Origin: Centropus unirufus
Lineage: Eukaryota; Chordata; Aves; Cuculiformes; Centropidae
Direction: 5' to 3'
NCBI GenBank assembly: GCA_013397695.1
Contig: VYZI01000486.1
Coordinates: 1-64,000, forward strand
DNA length: 64,000 bases
Shown here: piece by piece, positions 1 through 13,454 of the stretch
Layout: each line of letters starts with the position of its first letter
Numbering within the stretch: the stretch's first letter is position 1
The notes under the pieces: model-generated
Told to the model about the DNA's origin: nothing
Database searches by the model: none
The model's input: the letters and a program-made list of their open reading frames with translations, nothing else
Translations under genes and position numbers: made by a program

Positions 1-644
1 CAGCGAGGCAAGAGCTGGGACAGAATGTCTGTCCCACTCACGGGCACAGGGATACCTTTTCCCAGAACTCTTATGCATATTCTACTACTTTCCAAGGTCT
101 AATTTTAATGGTGTTATGAACTTCACAACAGTCAAAACTCTTATGAATTTGAAGCTGGCTCCAGCTCTCTGTCTGACCTGGCATTTGAGATGGGAAAAAA
201 ACGGGTGATTACAGAAGAAGTTACACATCTGGTCCCCACATATCATACTCAACACAAAATGTTATCATCTCCAAAGAATGAACAGTGTCTAGAAACCACC
301 GTTTTAAAGAAAATATATTATCAGAGGGACATTCTAACTTTCAAAAAAATACAATTGCTTAGATGGAACTTTACTTTAGCTTAAAGATATTCCGTGTTTT
401 GTGATAGTAACAACTTCTTGCCTCACAACCAGTTGGGAAACCATCAGCAGGGGATCCCTCCTTTTCCCAGCACGGCTTTTGGCCCCCCATCTGTATTCCT
501 GCACTCCCCTACATTCGGGCTTGGTGGTTAATGATCAACGTCTGGTTATTCAGACGCTTATTATTTCAGCTAGATACACGCTGACTTCCATGCACAATGA
601 AGAGTTTCAGCCAGACATAAAACAAGTGGAGTGTCCAGAGGAGA
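1..644. other. Non-coding spacer, nothing recognised
   Basis: AT-rich sequence with only short chance reading frames. No domain, splice-flanked exon or repeat family was recognised before the CR1 tail that begins near 645. Confidence 0.4.
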
Positions 645-1078
645 GCCACAAAGTTGGTGAAGGGTTTGGAGGGGAAACCATACAAGGAGTAGCTAAATTC
701 ATTTGATCTGTTCAGCCTGGAGAAGACAAGACTAAGAGTCCTCATCACAGTCTACTGCTGCCTCACAAGGGGAGGAGGAGGAACAGGTGCTGATCTCCTC
801 CCTGGTGAGCAATGACAGGACCTGAGGGAATGGCAGGAAAGCGTGCCAGGGGAGGTTTAGGTTGGATATTAGGACAATGTTCCTCACTCAGAGGGTGGTG
901 GAGCGCTGGAACACGATCCCCCAGAGACCAGCCATAGCATCAAGCCTAGCAACATTTAAGAAGCATTTGGACAACTCCCTAAGACATTTGGTGTAAATGT
1001 CAGGGTTGTCCTGTGCAAGAACAGGATTTGGACTCAGTGATCCTTGTTGGTCCCTTCCAACTCAGGATATTCTATGAT
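645..1078 (+). mobile_element. CR1 LINE, 3' end fragment, sense
   Basis: The segment follows the familiar CR1 3' region: a 'gtgaagggtttggag' start, 'ttcagcctggagaag', 'ccaggggaggtttaggttggatat', 'gagggtggtggagcgctggaaca', then 'ttggtcccttccaactcaggat' and the terminal ATTCTATGAT at 1069-1078. This is the 5'-truncated 3' tail of a CR1 non-LTR retrotransposon in plus orientation. It encodes nothing intact; the small ORFs over it are not genes. Confidence 0.85.
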
Positions 1079-2084
1079 AAAGGATCCTTACTATGGTGGT
1101 AAACCAAAACGAGTGACCAAACATGGAATGGTTTGAAGATGGCAGAGGTGGAAGAAGGAAACAAAGTAGCAATGCAGCTTTCCTCTGGGCCAATGCTTTG
1201 ACATCGTGAGGCCCCTGGAGCAACCAGCCACCGGCAGGAATGAAAAAAGGAAAAGTAAGGAAAAGGGGACATGACATTTGCTCCTTCTCATTGCTGCTTC
1301 AAGACTGAGGTGGTTTGTGTCTATCGTTTTGTTTGCTACATGAGACTCTGAGGAGCTTCAATTCAAGTTGACATGTCTAAAGACCTAACAATGTTTGTGA
1401 GACCTCCCAAGCGAGGGTCAGGAAGGACTGTCATTTGAAATGGTTTGCAGGAGTATCTACACAGTTAGAAAATGTACAAAGGGAAAAATAAAACACTACA
1501 AATCACCAGAGATCAGTTCCCCTAATAACATTTAATAGTGCAGGTCTCAGCTGCAGGTTAAAAGTTTCTAGAATGGTTTTTAGAGAAGCTGTTTCTTTTC
1601 TGGTATGTTATTTCATTTATTTCAGGATTAAACTCTAAGAAGTCATGAGAAATACCACCATGTAGGAAATAGCAACTCACCTCTCCATTTAAAGTGATGG
1701 CATTAGTTGTAATAACTGTGTTTTATTTTGACTTGTTTGTGGTTACCAGACTAGGAATTTCTTTCACAGTTGCACTTCATCACCTTTTTAATATTGCACC
1801 GTACTGTGTAACATGGCCAAAGCTTCCTCATTCCCAAAAGCCTTAACCCCTCTCATACTGCACTGGTGTGAAGGGCAATGCGGTTTACAGTGCAGTGAAG
1901 AATTACACTCTGGAACTATGGAGAGCTCAATGACTGGAATCGCATTCTAGGAGAGAAAAACTCCCAGTTCAGCATAATTTAAGTCTCACCATTTTCCTAT
2001 ATTTTTTTTGTTAAATTTTAACAAAAGGTTCCATGGATTTGGTTGGTAGCATGTTGCAAATCATCCAGGTTCACAGGGTGGTGA
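1079..2084. other. Non-coding spacer
   Basis: No exon, RNA gene or repeat family recognised. The short minus-strand ORFs around 1062-1291 overlap one another in three frames and show no domain. Confidence 0.35.
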
Positions 2085-2480
2085 CTGCAGAAGGCGAGAA
2101 CATTGACAGAAGCTGCAGCACAGGAGTTTGAAGACTCAAACTCCTCTTTGCCAGACTGGATCTGGGTACCTGGTATTGAGCTGACTGCAGATCCCTCTGC
2201 AGAGCCTTCCTTCCCTGAAACTGTTCAACACTCCCATCCAGCTTGGTAAGTCTGCAAACATGCTGAGGGTGCACTTGACTTCCTCATCCAGATCATTGAT
2301 AAAGATAGTAAGGAGAACTAGCCCCAGCACAGAACCCTGGGAAACACCACTTAAGCCATAAGCAGTGAATTTCTGCAGGAGATTCACGAAGTGGGTCACC
2401 TGGTTGTAGAAGGAGATCGGGTTAGTTATGAGGGACCCATATGTGTTGGAAGATCTTTTCTGAACAAAAGGAGAAGTCAA
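2085..2480 (-). mobile_element. CR1 LINE fragment, antisense, internally deleted
   Basis: Read on the minus strand this matches the end of the CR1 ORF2 reverse-transcriptase region and the start of its 3' part. Recognisable pieces on the plus strand are 'gatccctctgcagagccttcc', 'cacttgacttcctcatccagatcattgataaagat', 'agcacagaaccctgggaaacaccact' and 'gggtcacctggttgtagaaggagat'. The last two are closer together than in full CR1, so an internal deletion is likely. The 114-codon minus-strand ORF here is the decayed RT frame, for example 'GVSQGSVLG' and 'INDL'. Confidence 0.8.
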
Positions 2481-5400
2481 GAGCTGGAAAGATTCTTTCT
2501 AATACCCCTGACTTTTTTCATGCTGATGAATTTTCACTCTTGCATTGCCTAATCACTGATTTATAGCCAGGTGCTTCAGTTGACCCCTGTCAGCTGTTCA
2601 ATTCAATTTTTGTTACTGGGAAAGTGAATCTAGAACTGTTTATTCAACTCACTTGCAGCTTGGTTATTTTTTAAAAAATATAGGAAGTGCAGCAACCACT
2701 AGGGCTCCTTTGAAAAATGGAGAGAAATATCATGACAGATTTTCTAACTCCTGTGATTCTGTCAACATCTTTTCTCCTTTTTTTCTGTCCCATATGTTGT
2801 CTTTCTCTGTCACGCAGACAAAAAGTCACCAAACCTGAAAATTCCTTTCCTTTTCCAAGTTTTCTGTATTGTAAAGGGGAGAAAAAACTCAAACCAAAGA
2901 TTACTCCAATCCTTTCATAAGAAGCATGAGGCCAGTTAGAATTGTCTGTGCTGCATTCCTGAGGAAATACACAGTGACAGTATGATCCTGTCTCATTCCC
3001 TTCTGCTACAGGATTTATTGCCATAAAGAAAGTAGGATTTGGGTAATTACAGATATTTAGACACCCTAAAGGCAAGCACGGTTTAAATAGTGGAGAACTC
3101 ACATTTTCAGTTTTTTAGGGATAACTTTACATTTGATATGGTCATCAAGTGTTGCAAACCACATATTTTTTGTCAGATATTACTCTTCATAATATTTAAC
3201 ATTTGTCTGATGTAGAAATACCATAAGGACTCTTTCTACCTGCAACATTTCACCATAAAATCAGTAAATATGAAGTAAACTCCTTCCCTTGATCCCCTAT
3301 CCCAACATTTTTCTTTCTGTCACTACACGACATACTCAGACAGATGTTCTAGCACAGGAGGTCTCCATGCTCAAACACATCTCCTGGAGTTTCATTGCTG
3401 AAACAGGCAAGAAGTTCAAATAGTATAATCAGCATTGCGGGAGATGATAGATATAAAATGAGCTGTCTTCTCTGCAATGCAGAGGATATCTGTCAAAGGC
3501 CCTAAGGTAAAATGAAGAGAGACAATGATCTAAAACACCCAAGGACAGCAGCTTCCCCAGGCCCTGGAGGAGAAAATAAAGACTGATGGTGAGCCAGACT
3601 GCTGAACATGGCTTGAAGCCCAACCAACAAGAATGAAATCCACAATCTAGCACCTAGGGAGAGCACCTTGCCAGCAGGTCTCTCGCTGTTCAGCTGAGCT
3701 GGCATTCCCTCTGCCTGCAACGGCAGCAGGTCAATGCAGGAACTGGCTGGCTCACAGGGTCTTGCTGCCTCTCAGGTCTACAGGGTTGAGGTCACTGCAG
3801 GCAGGAAAAGGCCAGCCCACACACATGGCAAAGGAAGCTGCCAGGCCTGTATGCATGTAGTATCTCCACTTAAATACAAGCGCTACCTCCTTATAGGCTG
3901 CTACAATTAAGCTGTGTTTAGGTATGAGCACGTCTGAGTCTTTTGAAGGCCTTTTTCATGCAAGGGGCTCCCCTGGTGACCAAGTAACACAGCTTGCCCT
4001 TTGCCTAACACGATGCTGAAGGAACTGTACAGAGCAGGGCAGCATGAATACACTCCAGATTCCTCTGGTCTTTGTTGCTGGGAAGAGGCATGACAAGCAT
4101 CACTTCCCTCAGAATGCATTTTCTTATCTGGCTTTAAATACATTTAAATCATTGCTAAGTCACCTGTAAAATAAACACAATAAAAAATCCTTTACTAATC
4201 CAGCAAAAGATTGCTGCTACCATTTCTCGCTGCTTTTTCAGAGGTGTATTTCTATTTCCTCCTTTCATATCATGGTCCAACCACATCATCATGATCTTTT
4301 CTCCCCTCAAACGGGCACCACCCACTTCTTCACAGGTGTCTCACTGCTTCACAGACCACAAGACAGCTGCATAGCTACTACTTGCAGAGTCACTGCCCAC
4401 AAATTCATGGTCTTCCATTTACACATTTGCTAGTGTGCCAGGAGAGCAAAGATGAGAACCTGGAGTTTTTTCAAACATAAACCAGTGAAGTACAGATATA
4501 AAGATATTACCCTGTGTCCAAAAGACTAAGGAGTGTACCCCAAGAAAATGGGGATTAAAGAAAATAAAGCAGAGGGGTAAATCAGACACATCCGAACAAC
4601 AGCACTATCAGTCAGCAGTTTTCTTTGTCAGGCTGCTGTATTGTCCAAAGGTAAGTGGGGAATTTCTTCCTTCCAGTCTGCTTGTGCCTGAAATCCATCA
4701 AATCCAGAAGTATTACCCAGTGTCTTTTGTAGATAGCCTTTATAACTATGGGGAATCAATGCACTGTGCAATTTCCTTCTACTCATCTCTTTTACTAAGT
4801 TGTTTAAATATTGTACTAGGCCCAAGCTGTAACGATTTAGACACAAAATTCAAGCAGCACAAGAGAAATTCATTATGTACCTTATTTCCTATTTAAAAAA
4901 AAACCAAAAGAACCCCATCCCATTCCTCCATTTCACAGGTGTATAGATTTTCTACAATCTTTTCAACTTCAGAGATGAACAGCTGAAAAGACATTTATAT
5001 TAGTAAGACCAACATTGGAGTCACCATTAGAGCTCAGATCTTTCCACCGAGATGTAGATGTTATTGATCTCCTCACCTCTCATGTTCACAAAGGGCACCG
5101 CAAACACGTAAAAATATTTAAACATTTCAGCCTTAAACACCAGGAGCCTCAGAGTTCTTTTTCTACTTCTGTTGAGCTGTTGTGTTTAACACAATTCCCA
5201 TTGCTGTGGTGTCTGAACTTTTCATTGTCTTTTATAGTGATTAAAATAATACAACTCCAGGAGAAAAAAAAAGGTGCTATTGCCCTCAGTTAAAGATCAT
5301 CAAAGCAGAGAGAGAGGAAAAGAGAAAGAGAAACTACTTGTCTGAGATCACAAAAGACAACAACAGCCAAAAAGCAAACCCGAGTCTCCTCACGTACTAT

Positions 5401-8400
5401 GACATTATCTTATACTCTTCTTAGGCTTCATTATAGCATTTTTAAAAGTCTGTAGAATGTTAAAGTCATAAAACAAGAGAGCTCCTTTGGCATAAAAGAG
5501 CAGAGTCTAGTGTAGATATTTTCTAAAAGAATACATAGAGATTTATTATTTTCAGCTAGTATCATTATTTTTAACCCTGACTGTTCAAAATCATGGCTAA
5601 AGCCATACAATTGGGATCCTTTTAATTTGTCATTGACTGCTGTGGTGTCCTGGTGCATGAAGTTGTCAATCATTTTAAAACCCAAGAACACCAGGTTTAA
5701 TGTACAGTCACAGGGTAAACCAAACAAAAAATGGGATTCAAACAGGTGGGATTTTAAAGTAAAACAAAACACACACAAAAAAAAAAGAGGCTTTATGAGC
5801 AGTCAGTGAGTACAAGCAATGTTGTAATCAGCTTGTGTTGTCAGGAAAATGAAAAGTGACTCACAGGAGGGAGTTTTGTATGAAGCCTGGAAAAATGTTG
5901 AGCACGCTTCTGTAAAAGTCCATAACCAAATTTCCATTCCAACTGTTCAACAGTAGTCCCCAGACTACCACTTGGTATCCCAAGGAAGGGGTGTGACCTT
6001 CCAGACATAGGCTAAGCAAGGCTACCTGCATTCCAGCCCACTATTGTCTCATCATCACAGACAGCTGTTTTCTTATCTAGATAGAATCACTGCAGGATCT
6101 GAGGAGGGGTACATCCTCAGATGAAGACGCTAAATGTTGAGGTCTTTCATGTTTGTATTTATCTGCATTCCTTAGGAATGGACAAAAAACAGTAATGGAA
6201 GTCATCTTAAATGTTTACCTTCTGTCAAGACAGATTTGTTCATTTTCATCCCTGCCCAAGCACTTCCTGAATCCTCTCATGGGAAGTTGCTATACATCAA
6301 GTTAGTGGTGATGCTGATAATTAAATTTTCCTAACACTTTGCACTGAAAGACATTGTTGGAATTACTTCTCTAGCATTTTCACTGTTTGCACTGACCCTT
6401 TCTGCCCTGAACAGCTGCCTCGGGCCGAAAAGATGTTCAGACTGGCGCACTTCACCGTGTGCTGAAAGCAAATTTTGATGCAAATATTCCCCCTGTAATA
6501 GAAAACAATCCAAACATTTCTCTGTGATTTTTATTATCCCCCCAAAACATACTTTTTCCACTTACAGACCACAGCCATTGTGCGTGACTCCAAACACAAG
6601 CCCTACAGGGTTCACCGGCTTTCCCAGACTATGACAGCTTTGGAGTTAGGAGCTGCTCCCACCACAGTTCTTCTTGCACACACCCAAAGGGCCCCCAGTG
6701 CTTAGCATTTAAAGGTGTTTTGCAAAACCAGCCTTAGCACAACTGCTGGCAATTCCCATTTTGCTCCTGAGCTTCTTGATCTTTAAGACAGGTCTCTTCA
6801 AGTAACCATTTTTCCATGTCACTGGAGGGTCGCTGTGTGTTCCTAATGTCCGTTTCAACAGACTTTGTCTTTATTTCTAGAGCTGGCTGGGCCCATTATT
6901 TCCTTTGCTTTAGAAAACAGCCACAGCTCTACATGTTTAACATAAAGAAATCCCACACTTCATTTAAAATGAAATCTTATCTTCATAATCCATTCCTCAC
7001 CATTTAGTACTCTCCACTTGTGCATGGTTTTACCTTTTAAAACCAAGATTAAGAATCACAGACCCACATTCCAGTTCATATCAACTAAATCAATGTCACT
7101 TGATCACTCAAGGTTTTTATCTAAAATCACCTCCTCTAAATTGTTAACGTTAGTCACAGAAACAAAGTTCTGAGAAGTATCACCCTCTGTTGGTTCATTG
7201 AATGCTCAGTTAAGCAGATATTTTGATTGTCACACCCATGACCTATAATTGCTAATGGTTTTCAGTCTCCATGACTGAAAAATTAAAATTTCTTGTGATA
7301 TAAACCTCAGGGGCATTTATCTCTCTAACAGCATTAAATAATTCTTTGTTCATATCCAAATTCAACTCCCTAGTCTATCCCAGAAGGACCTTCTTTAACA
7401 TAATTTTCTAGAATTATTTTGATTATAACTAATCTACTTTATCCACTATATCATTCTTTTTCATACATTTTTAACATCTTTAAAATATTTTACTCCTCCA
7501 CTGCCTTTAAGCTATTTCTATAATTTCTGTACAGTGCATTTCCAACATGATTGCTCCTTGTCGTGTAGTAAACACTGCTGCTATTCCACCTCGATACAGT
7601 CAACACCAAATTCACCTTCAGTCTCTGCACATCACCTGCAATACCCTTTTGTGCTGTGAATACACAAGCAAGTCTGTTGTCCCCTAGTGACCACATACTT
7701 TCTAGTCATCTAGTAAGTCACTGGACTACAGATATTGCCAACTTAACTACAGTCTGCAGGAGTAATCCTCCTTTTTCCCCCTTATCCTTTTAAAATAAAA
7801 AATATCTGTGAGAATTTCACTACTCTCCCAAACCCTTTTCCTCATGTCTTAGTTTAAAGCACTTCATATAAATCTTGTTAGTTTTGGGATCTCAAGAAGC
7901 CATGTCTTCAGCATTATGCATCCTCAGACAGATCCCCATTGCATGGCTTTTTCTTCTAACCACAATCCTTGTACCATCTGTCCTAATCATTCTGGCACAG
8001 TTGTTTTTGATTCAGCCAGGCACTGACTCTTGTCTTAATGGGGAAAAATCTGCTGCTGGTCTTTCCTATGACCTTCAGGATCTTTTTCAACCTCGACATT
8101 CTGTCCCTGGTCCTTCCTTAGGGCTGCAGCCCATGATCCTGATACTCACTAGCAATAACCTAACCATTTTTTTTACCAACTTTGTTTGTTTGTGCACCTA
8201 GTTATGCCCTTTAGCAGGCAGGTGGGTCTTCTTCCTACTGTCCTTCATCCTGGGCACATGGTGTTACAGCCTCCTTTTTGAGTTGTTTACTTTGGGCACC
8301 TTTAGCCAGGGAAAAAGTGTAATGCATACTTAACTGTGGGCAGGAATGCAGGTGCCCTGGCTCCCTTGCTCATTCAGCTGAACTTACTGCCCTCTATTGT

Positions 8401-8829
8401 GGGGTCTCTCTTTATAAAAACAACAGCTAAAGCAAAGAACACCCCACCCTATTTGCATATCATTTCTTTGTTTTCATTTTAGACCATTTAGCTTCTTCAG
8501 GAGGCACATGTGTAAATTATCAAGAAGCAGATTTCAACCACCAGCACAACTAATTTTTCACAGAACATAATTAAAGTAGTGGAACTCATTGCTGCATTTT
8601 ATTTTGGAGATTAAAACAAAAAAAATGGGTTAAGAGAATGAAGTCATCATGCAGAGCAGGTTTATCAACAGCTATTAAGACATGATTCAAAGGCAACCTC
8701 CATCTCACAAAGTCCTATGTCCTTGACTGTAAAAAACTAAGCAAGGTTTTCAAAGTGAATTACAGCTGTATTTTTCTGTATTCTTTCTCTTCTCTGCTGC
8801 TAGCCACTGTTCAAGACAGGATACAGCGC
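2481..8829. other. Long spacer without recognised genes
   Basis: About 6.3 kb of AT-rich sequence. Reading frames of 60-143 codons occur on both strands (for example minus 2671-3102 and plus 7875-8201), but none shows a family motif. One minus-strand frame near 6331-6498 begins after a good-looking acceptor (ttgttttctattacag) and is discussed as a weak exon candidate. No RNA gene was seen. Confidence 0.35.
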
Positions 8830-8922
8830 TGAAGTTAGCCTTGCTTTGAGCAGGGGTCTGGTCCAAGAGGTCTTTCTGGTCCAGAAGTCCTTTCCAACCG
8901 AAGTTATTCTGAGACTTTATTT
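8830..8922 (+). mobile_element. Short CR1 3' tail, sense
   Basis: The stretch 'gaggtctttctggtccagaagtcctttccaaccgaagttattctgagac' resembles the last ~90 bases of CR1, where a line like 'gacctccagaggtcccttccaacc...attctgtgat' is usual. It is old and diverged. Confidence 0.55.
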
Positions 8923-11900
8923 ATAATTTCTCTGACTCAATGTGGAGGTTGCTGTTTTTCTTACCATGCAGAAATATCCTTCCATGCAACTCAGCAATAA
9001 ATTACTTGGGCCAAAAGCAACACTCAGCCATGAAGATCTAGCCTACTTAGTATGCACAATCCCAACCCCCCTCTGTAAGCCACAAACTGCAACTTAAGCA
9101 GACGGTATGAAGTGCAGCCAAAAAAACCTACTACACTACAGATATACAGATGGGCGAGTCCTGTCAGAGATGAAATCAAAGTGAGCGAAGCTGAAATAGT
9201 ACCTCAGGATGGTAACTTTCTCCCACTTTTATCAAGACACTGGGATGGGGGTTGTTTGCTCGTGTTTCAGATGGCAGGTAATATACATATACAAAAATAA
9301 ACCAAAGCAGAACACTTTCTGCTTCTCCATTTATTGGCTGGTGTGCTGCAACAAACAAATAACTATTTTTATTAAAACAAAAATGTGGGGCTCGTAACAA
9401 GGAGCTTTATCAAAAGCCCTGTGGACAGAAACTGACCTATTTATTGTTGAGATCACAAAGACAGGCGAGTTACCTCAGGCTAGCACCAAGCACATGACAG
9501 GGAAACGCAGTAGGTTCCTTCATAACTATCCACTGTCTGCCTTTGCAAAGCCCCATCACGAAGATGCCAATGTAGCAGCTGTTTTTGATGGCATGGACAC
9601 TAATCCACTCGGAACATACAGCTCATTTAATGCAGACCAATCATGATGACAAACAATCCCTAATCCTTCTTAAACAAATTGAGGTGAAACTAGTAAAGAA
9701 TCACCTAGTATTTATCATTGGAATAGAAATGTCCTTGTCTAGTATTGCAGTTCTGAGTCACCCTGTAAAATATCATTCAAATTTAGAGCAGTCCGGAGCC
9801 ATCTCCAGGATGTCACTTCTCCTGTATGCCTAAAAGAGAGATGTATTTCACAATGTCTGGGCTAGTTTTTTTTCACGGCCTTATTCAAATTCTAAGGCAG
9901 CATAGAGGCATTCAAGAACAGGTTGAGAGCAAATTCAATCAAATTCCACCAGGGCTGACTGATGGTACTAAAACTGGAAAGGTAAAAAAAATTGAGTGTG
10001 AACTGCAGAGGTGAGACTGGTCTTGACATTGTATCTAGTAGATGCATTGTAAGCATTTGGCTTTTTTATATTTTTTTCAGATATGCTAATTGTCAGATTC
10101 GCACTTCGGCACAATGGTTTTTTAGATGCAAGCTGTTGTGTGATAACAGCAGAAATTCTGTGCTAGTTTATTATTTTATACATAACTACTGAATAAGTGA
10201 AATGGGACTCATGAATTTGCAAATACTGGTACACTGACATTACATCATTCCTTGTCATATTTCAGCATTGTGAAGAAAACATGAGATTTAGCTGGCAGCA
10301 CCTGCAAGCAGCCGTAGCTGCTATGTTTTCTTGCCAAGGAGTTCTGGGTTAGCCAGTCATCAGAAGAATGATTCTATAATGCTTTTTTCCTAGACAAAAA
10401 GGCAGATAGCAGGATCATACTCCATATTTGGCCCCATCTTTTCCATGCACAACCTTTGTGTAATCATCAAAAGAGATCCTCAATATACAGGCACCACAAA
10501 TCAGCATTTTTCTGTGCTTTCTTGGAGCTGATACCTAAGTTATTTCTTGCATATAAAGCAGATTTAAAAACAAATACCACACTGCAGGAAGAGCTTGTTT
10601 AACAAAAGCTATGTTTATCTCATCAGCTGAGTAGCTCAGCAGGAGTAGTTTGACAGAGCACAGCGTGGATTGAGGGAATTTTATTTTGGGCTAATCACAG
10701 TCTGATCCTGTGAACTGAATGCCCATTAGCAGCTGGAGAGCTGCTGGGTGTAGCCCCAGGGTGCATATTCTGCTTTAGGTCCATTAGAAAAAATGCAGTG
10801 TTTGCTGTGTGCTTCAAGGCTGCTTGATGATATGAACCCAGCCCAGTAACCACAGACCACGGGGAGTTTCTTTTCAAATCACGTTCCTGACCCGGGCTAA
10901 CACTATGTGAATGCATCTGCCAAAAGACGACTACAGAATATGACGACGACAGAAGAATCTCAAAGAGAGAATATGGACACCAGCTTCAGGGTGGTCAGGC
11001 CTCTCAATACCAAAGCCACTGGTAACATATAGAGTTCAAGGCACTTTTAGCTCATCTGACAAGCCATATTTTAAACCTGATTTTCTAAGAACGTGCTGTA
11101 GAGGGACGATGACAGCTGCAGCTGAGAGCTAAAGAATGTTTTGTATTTAGCAAAATATTTCCTCCATGCCTTAGCATCTTTCGTCTTTCTTCATTCCTCC
11201 ACTACAGCCTAGCTCAAGCTGATTCCTACATCAAAATTAACTCCAGTGAAGGCAATAATAACAACAGCTCCAACAAACTGCTGCAGCTGTCTTAGGCAGT
11301 AAGTAATGACCACCAGGGATTACATTTTTTTCTGCCGGACACCAGACTAATATCAGGAGAAAGGAGGGACTTAAAATACTTACAAGAAAGGAAAAAAAAA
11401 AAAATCCATTAGTCTGCATCGCCCTTTACAGTCAGTCAGATGGGATTTCCATTTGTGTATCAGCAATTCAGATTCTTCTTCCTAAAGATAGAAATTACGT
11501 GCAAACCATATTCCAATAGAAGACAAAGACTGAGACTTTGAGTGCACAAAAGAAAGACTTATTTCAAGTTAAGGTTTCCACAGCAACTTTTATTTTTATC
11601 CCTCATATGTCTATCTGTCTAATAAGGTCTTTCACAACAATTATATTTGTAACAAGATGTTCTGTTGGTATGAAATTATTAAAAAATTAATTTAAGGAAA
11701 AAACATAACTTTTCCTGTATATATTCACAGCTTCACACACATAGAACTTTATAGATCCATAAAGATGCTTGCATATATGTGTGTATTTTAATTTTTGCTA
11801 TATATATATAGCAGCATGAAATAGGCAACCGCTTTTGATTGCACAATGACAATGATAAAGAACATGATAGTATGTGCAGCTGGTAGAGATTCAAGCTCTG

Positions 11901-12553
11901 CAGGCATTAACTTGCCTGATTAAGGAGACAACTCTAGCAATACACTAACTGCTGTTGTTTTATTCTAATCTTCCTGATTTGAATATTTCAAGCAACTTGA
12001 AGATAAAAGCAAGGAGCCAGGCCACAGCTTTTCAGTAGTTGACTCACTCATGTTTTTTTCCACACAGCACTCTTCTCTCACACAAAAGATGAAGTGAGTA
12101 CAAGCAAGACTTTTATGTACTAAGCACGTTGGTCTGCATGTGGCTGCTTGTTTTGCACAGAAGAGGGGGTTGTATACTGCAGAGACAGTAAATATACTAT
12201 AGAAGGGGTTTCCAAGGTTTGTTTTTTTTGTTTTTGCTTTCATACTAATGAAAATCCAAAAATACAAGCACAGCTAGATACAAACACTACACTATGGCGT
12301 ACAAACTCCATTGGACTGTGGCAACAGTCAGATGAAAATCCATCAAAAAAGCACTTACCTTTATTTGCTCAGTAGTGCTTATTCTCAGTTGAGAGAACAG
12401 AATGGGTGGACATGGAATTTTCAGAGCTCAGTACAAAGCCATAAGATTAAAATCCAGAGATCTGGAGAGGTATCATCAGCATAAAATACCTTAACAGCGT
12501 AGAGTTTACAGCATCCTATTTCCTATCATAGCTCTATTAGCGAATGAGCCTTG
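8923..12553. other. Spacer without recognised genes
   Basis: AT-rich, with no coding exon or repeat family that I can name. It contains an 18-bp perfect palindrome, TGCTATATATATATAGCA, at 11796-11813, which is probably simple-sequence drift. Confidence 0.35.
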
Positions 12554-12995
12554 TGTGGTGGGTTGACCTTGGCTAGTCGCTACCTGCCCACCCAGACACG
12601 CTCACTGCCCCTTCTGATCAGATCAAAGGGAGAAAGTAGGATGAAAAAGATTGTGGGTCAAGATAAGGACAGGGAGATGACTCACCAATTATTGTCATAA
12701 ACAAAATAGACTCGAGTTTAGGTAATTAAAGTCATTGTTAATTAATATCAGAGTAACAGTGCAAAACAAAGACAAAATTTGTAACACCTTCCCTCACCCC
12801 CTCTTCTTCGCAAATTTACCTCCCCATTCCCCAGTACTGAAAGGGGATGAGGAATGGAGGTCAAGATGAGTTCATAATAATACTTCACCTCTTCTCCTCC
12901 TTCCTCACACTGTTCCCCAGTAGAGTCCATCACAGGCTGCAGTAGGGATATCTACTCTGGCATGGTCTTCTATGGGCTACAGGGGAATAATCCAG
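12554..12995 (-). mobile_element. Solitary LTR of an avian endogenous retrovirus
   Basis: The segment starts TGTGGTGGGTTGACCTTGGC and continues with 'gggtcaagataaggacagggagatgactcaccaatta' and 'caaaatagactcgag', a pattern common to many bird genomes as an ERV LTR. Read on the minus strand, the part next to the terminus resembles an R-U5 end ('ccttatcttgacccac...'), so the element is assigned to the minus strand. The far end, near 12990, is truncated or diverged. No retroviral internal region is attached. The family assignment is from memory of the consensus, and the right boundary is approximate. Confidence 0.7.
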
Positions 12996-12999
12996 AACA

Positions 13000-13200
13000 G
13001 CTGAGACTTAAAATCATCCACCAGGTGGTCCAACCACCTGCTCAGGCAGGGTTAGATAGAGCAGGTTGCTGAGGGTTGTGTCCTGATTGGTTTTGAATAT
13101 CTCCATCGAGAAAGACTCCACAACATACTGTAGGCTGCTACAGGTGGTCCGACAGCAATAAAAATCTACAGTCTGCCTCATTAGTTGACAAAAAAAATTA
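13000..13200 (-). mobile_element. CR1 LINE fragment, antisense
   Basis: The plus strand shows 'ccacctgctcaggcagggttagatagagcaggttgctgagggttgtgtcctgattggttttgaatatctcc...gactccacaacat', matching the reverse complement of a CR1 3' segment. The match fades after about 13130, so the right limit is approximate. It directly follows the LTR, so one element probably inserted beside or into the other. Confidence 0.65.
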
Positions 13201-13454
13201 TAGAACAAAACCACACTCCCTTGCACATCCCGAACATAGACTTGTATCCTCTGGCATAAGCAATCAGCTGTCCCTCTCTGTCTTGCATGATAAACCTATT
13301 TCTGCACAGCAATAGATGCTTAGAGCCTGGGGAAGGATCCTAGGTCAGCAGGAGAGAAGCACAAAGAAATTCCAGCCACTTCAGCTAGTAAATAAATTTA
13401 ATCTGTGACCGAACATAAATGCCTCAATTGCGGGTAAAATGGAGAATAAATAGG

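Noticed and set aside
2136..2480. 114-codon minus-strand frame as a gene
   Set aside because: It is the decayed reverse-transcriptase frame of a CR1 element.
2671..3102. 143-codon open frame, minus strand
   Set aside because: No domain recognised, and overlapping frames on the other strand are similar in length. Treated as chance.
11796..11813. 18-bp perfect palindrome TGCTATATATATATAGCA as a hairpin or regulatory site
   Set aside because: It is mainly a TA dinucleotide run, and such palindromes arise freely in simple sequence.
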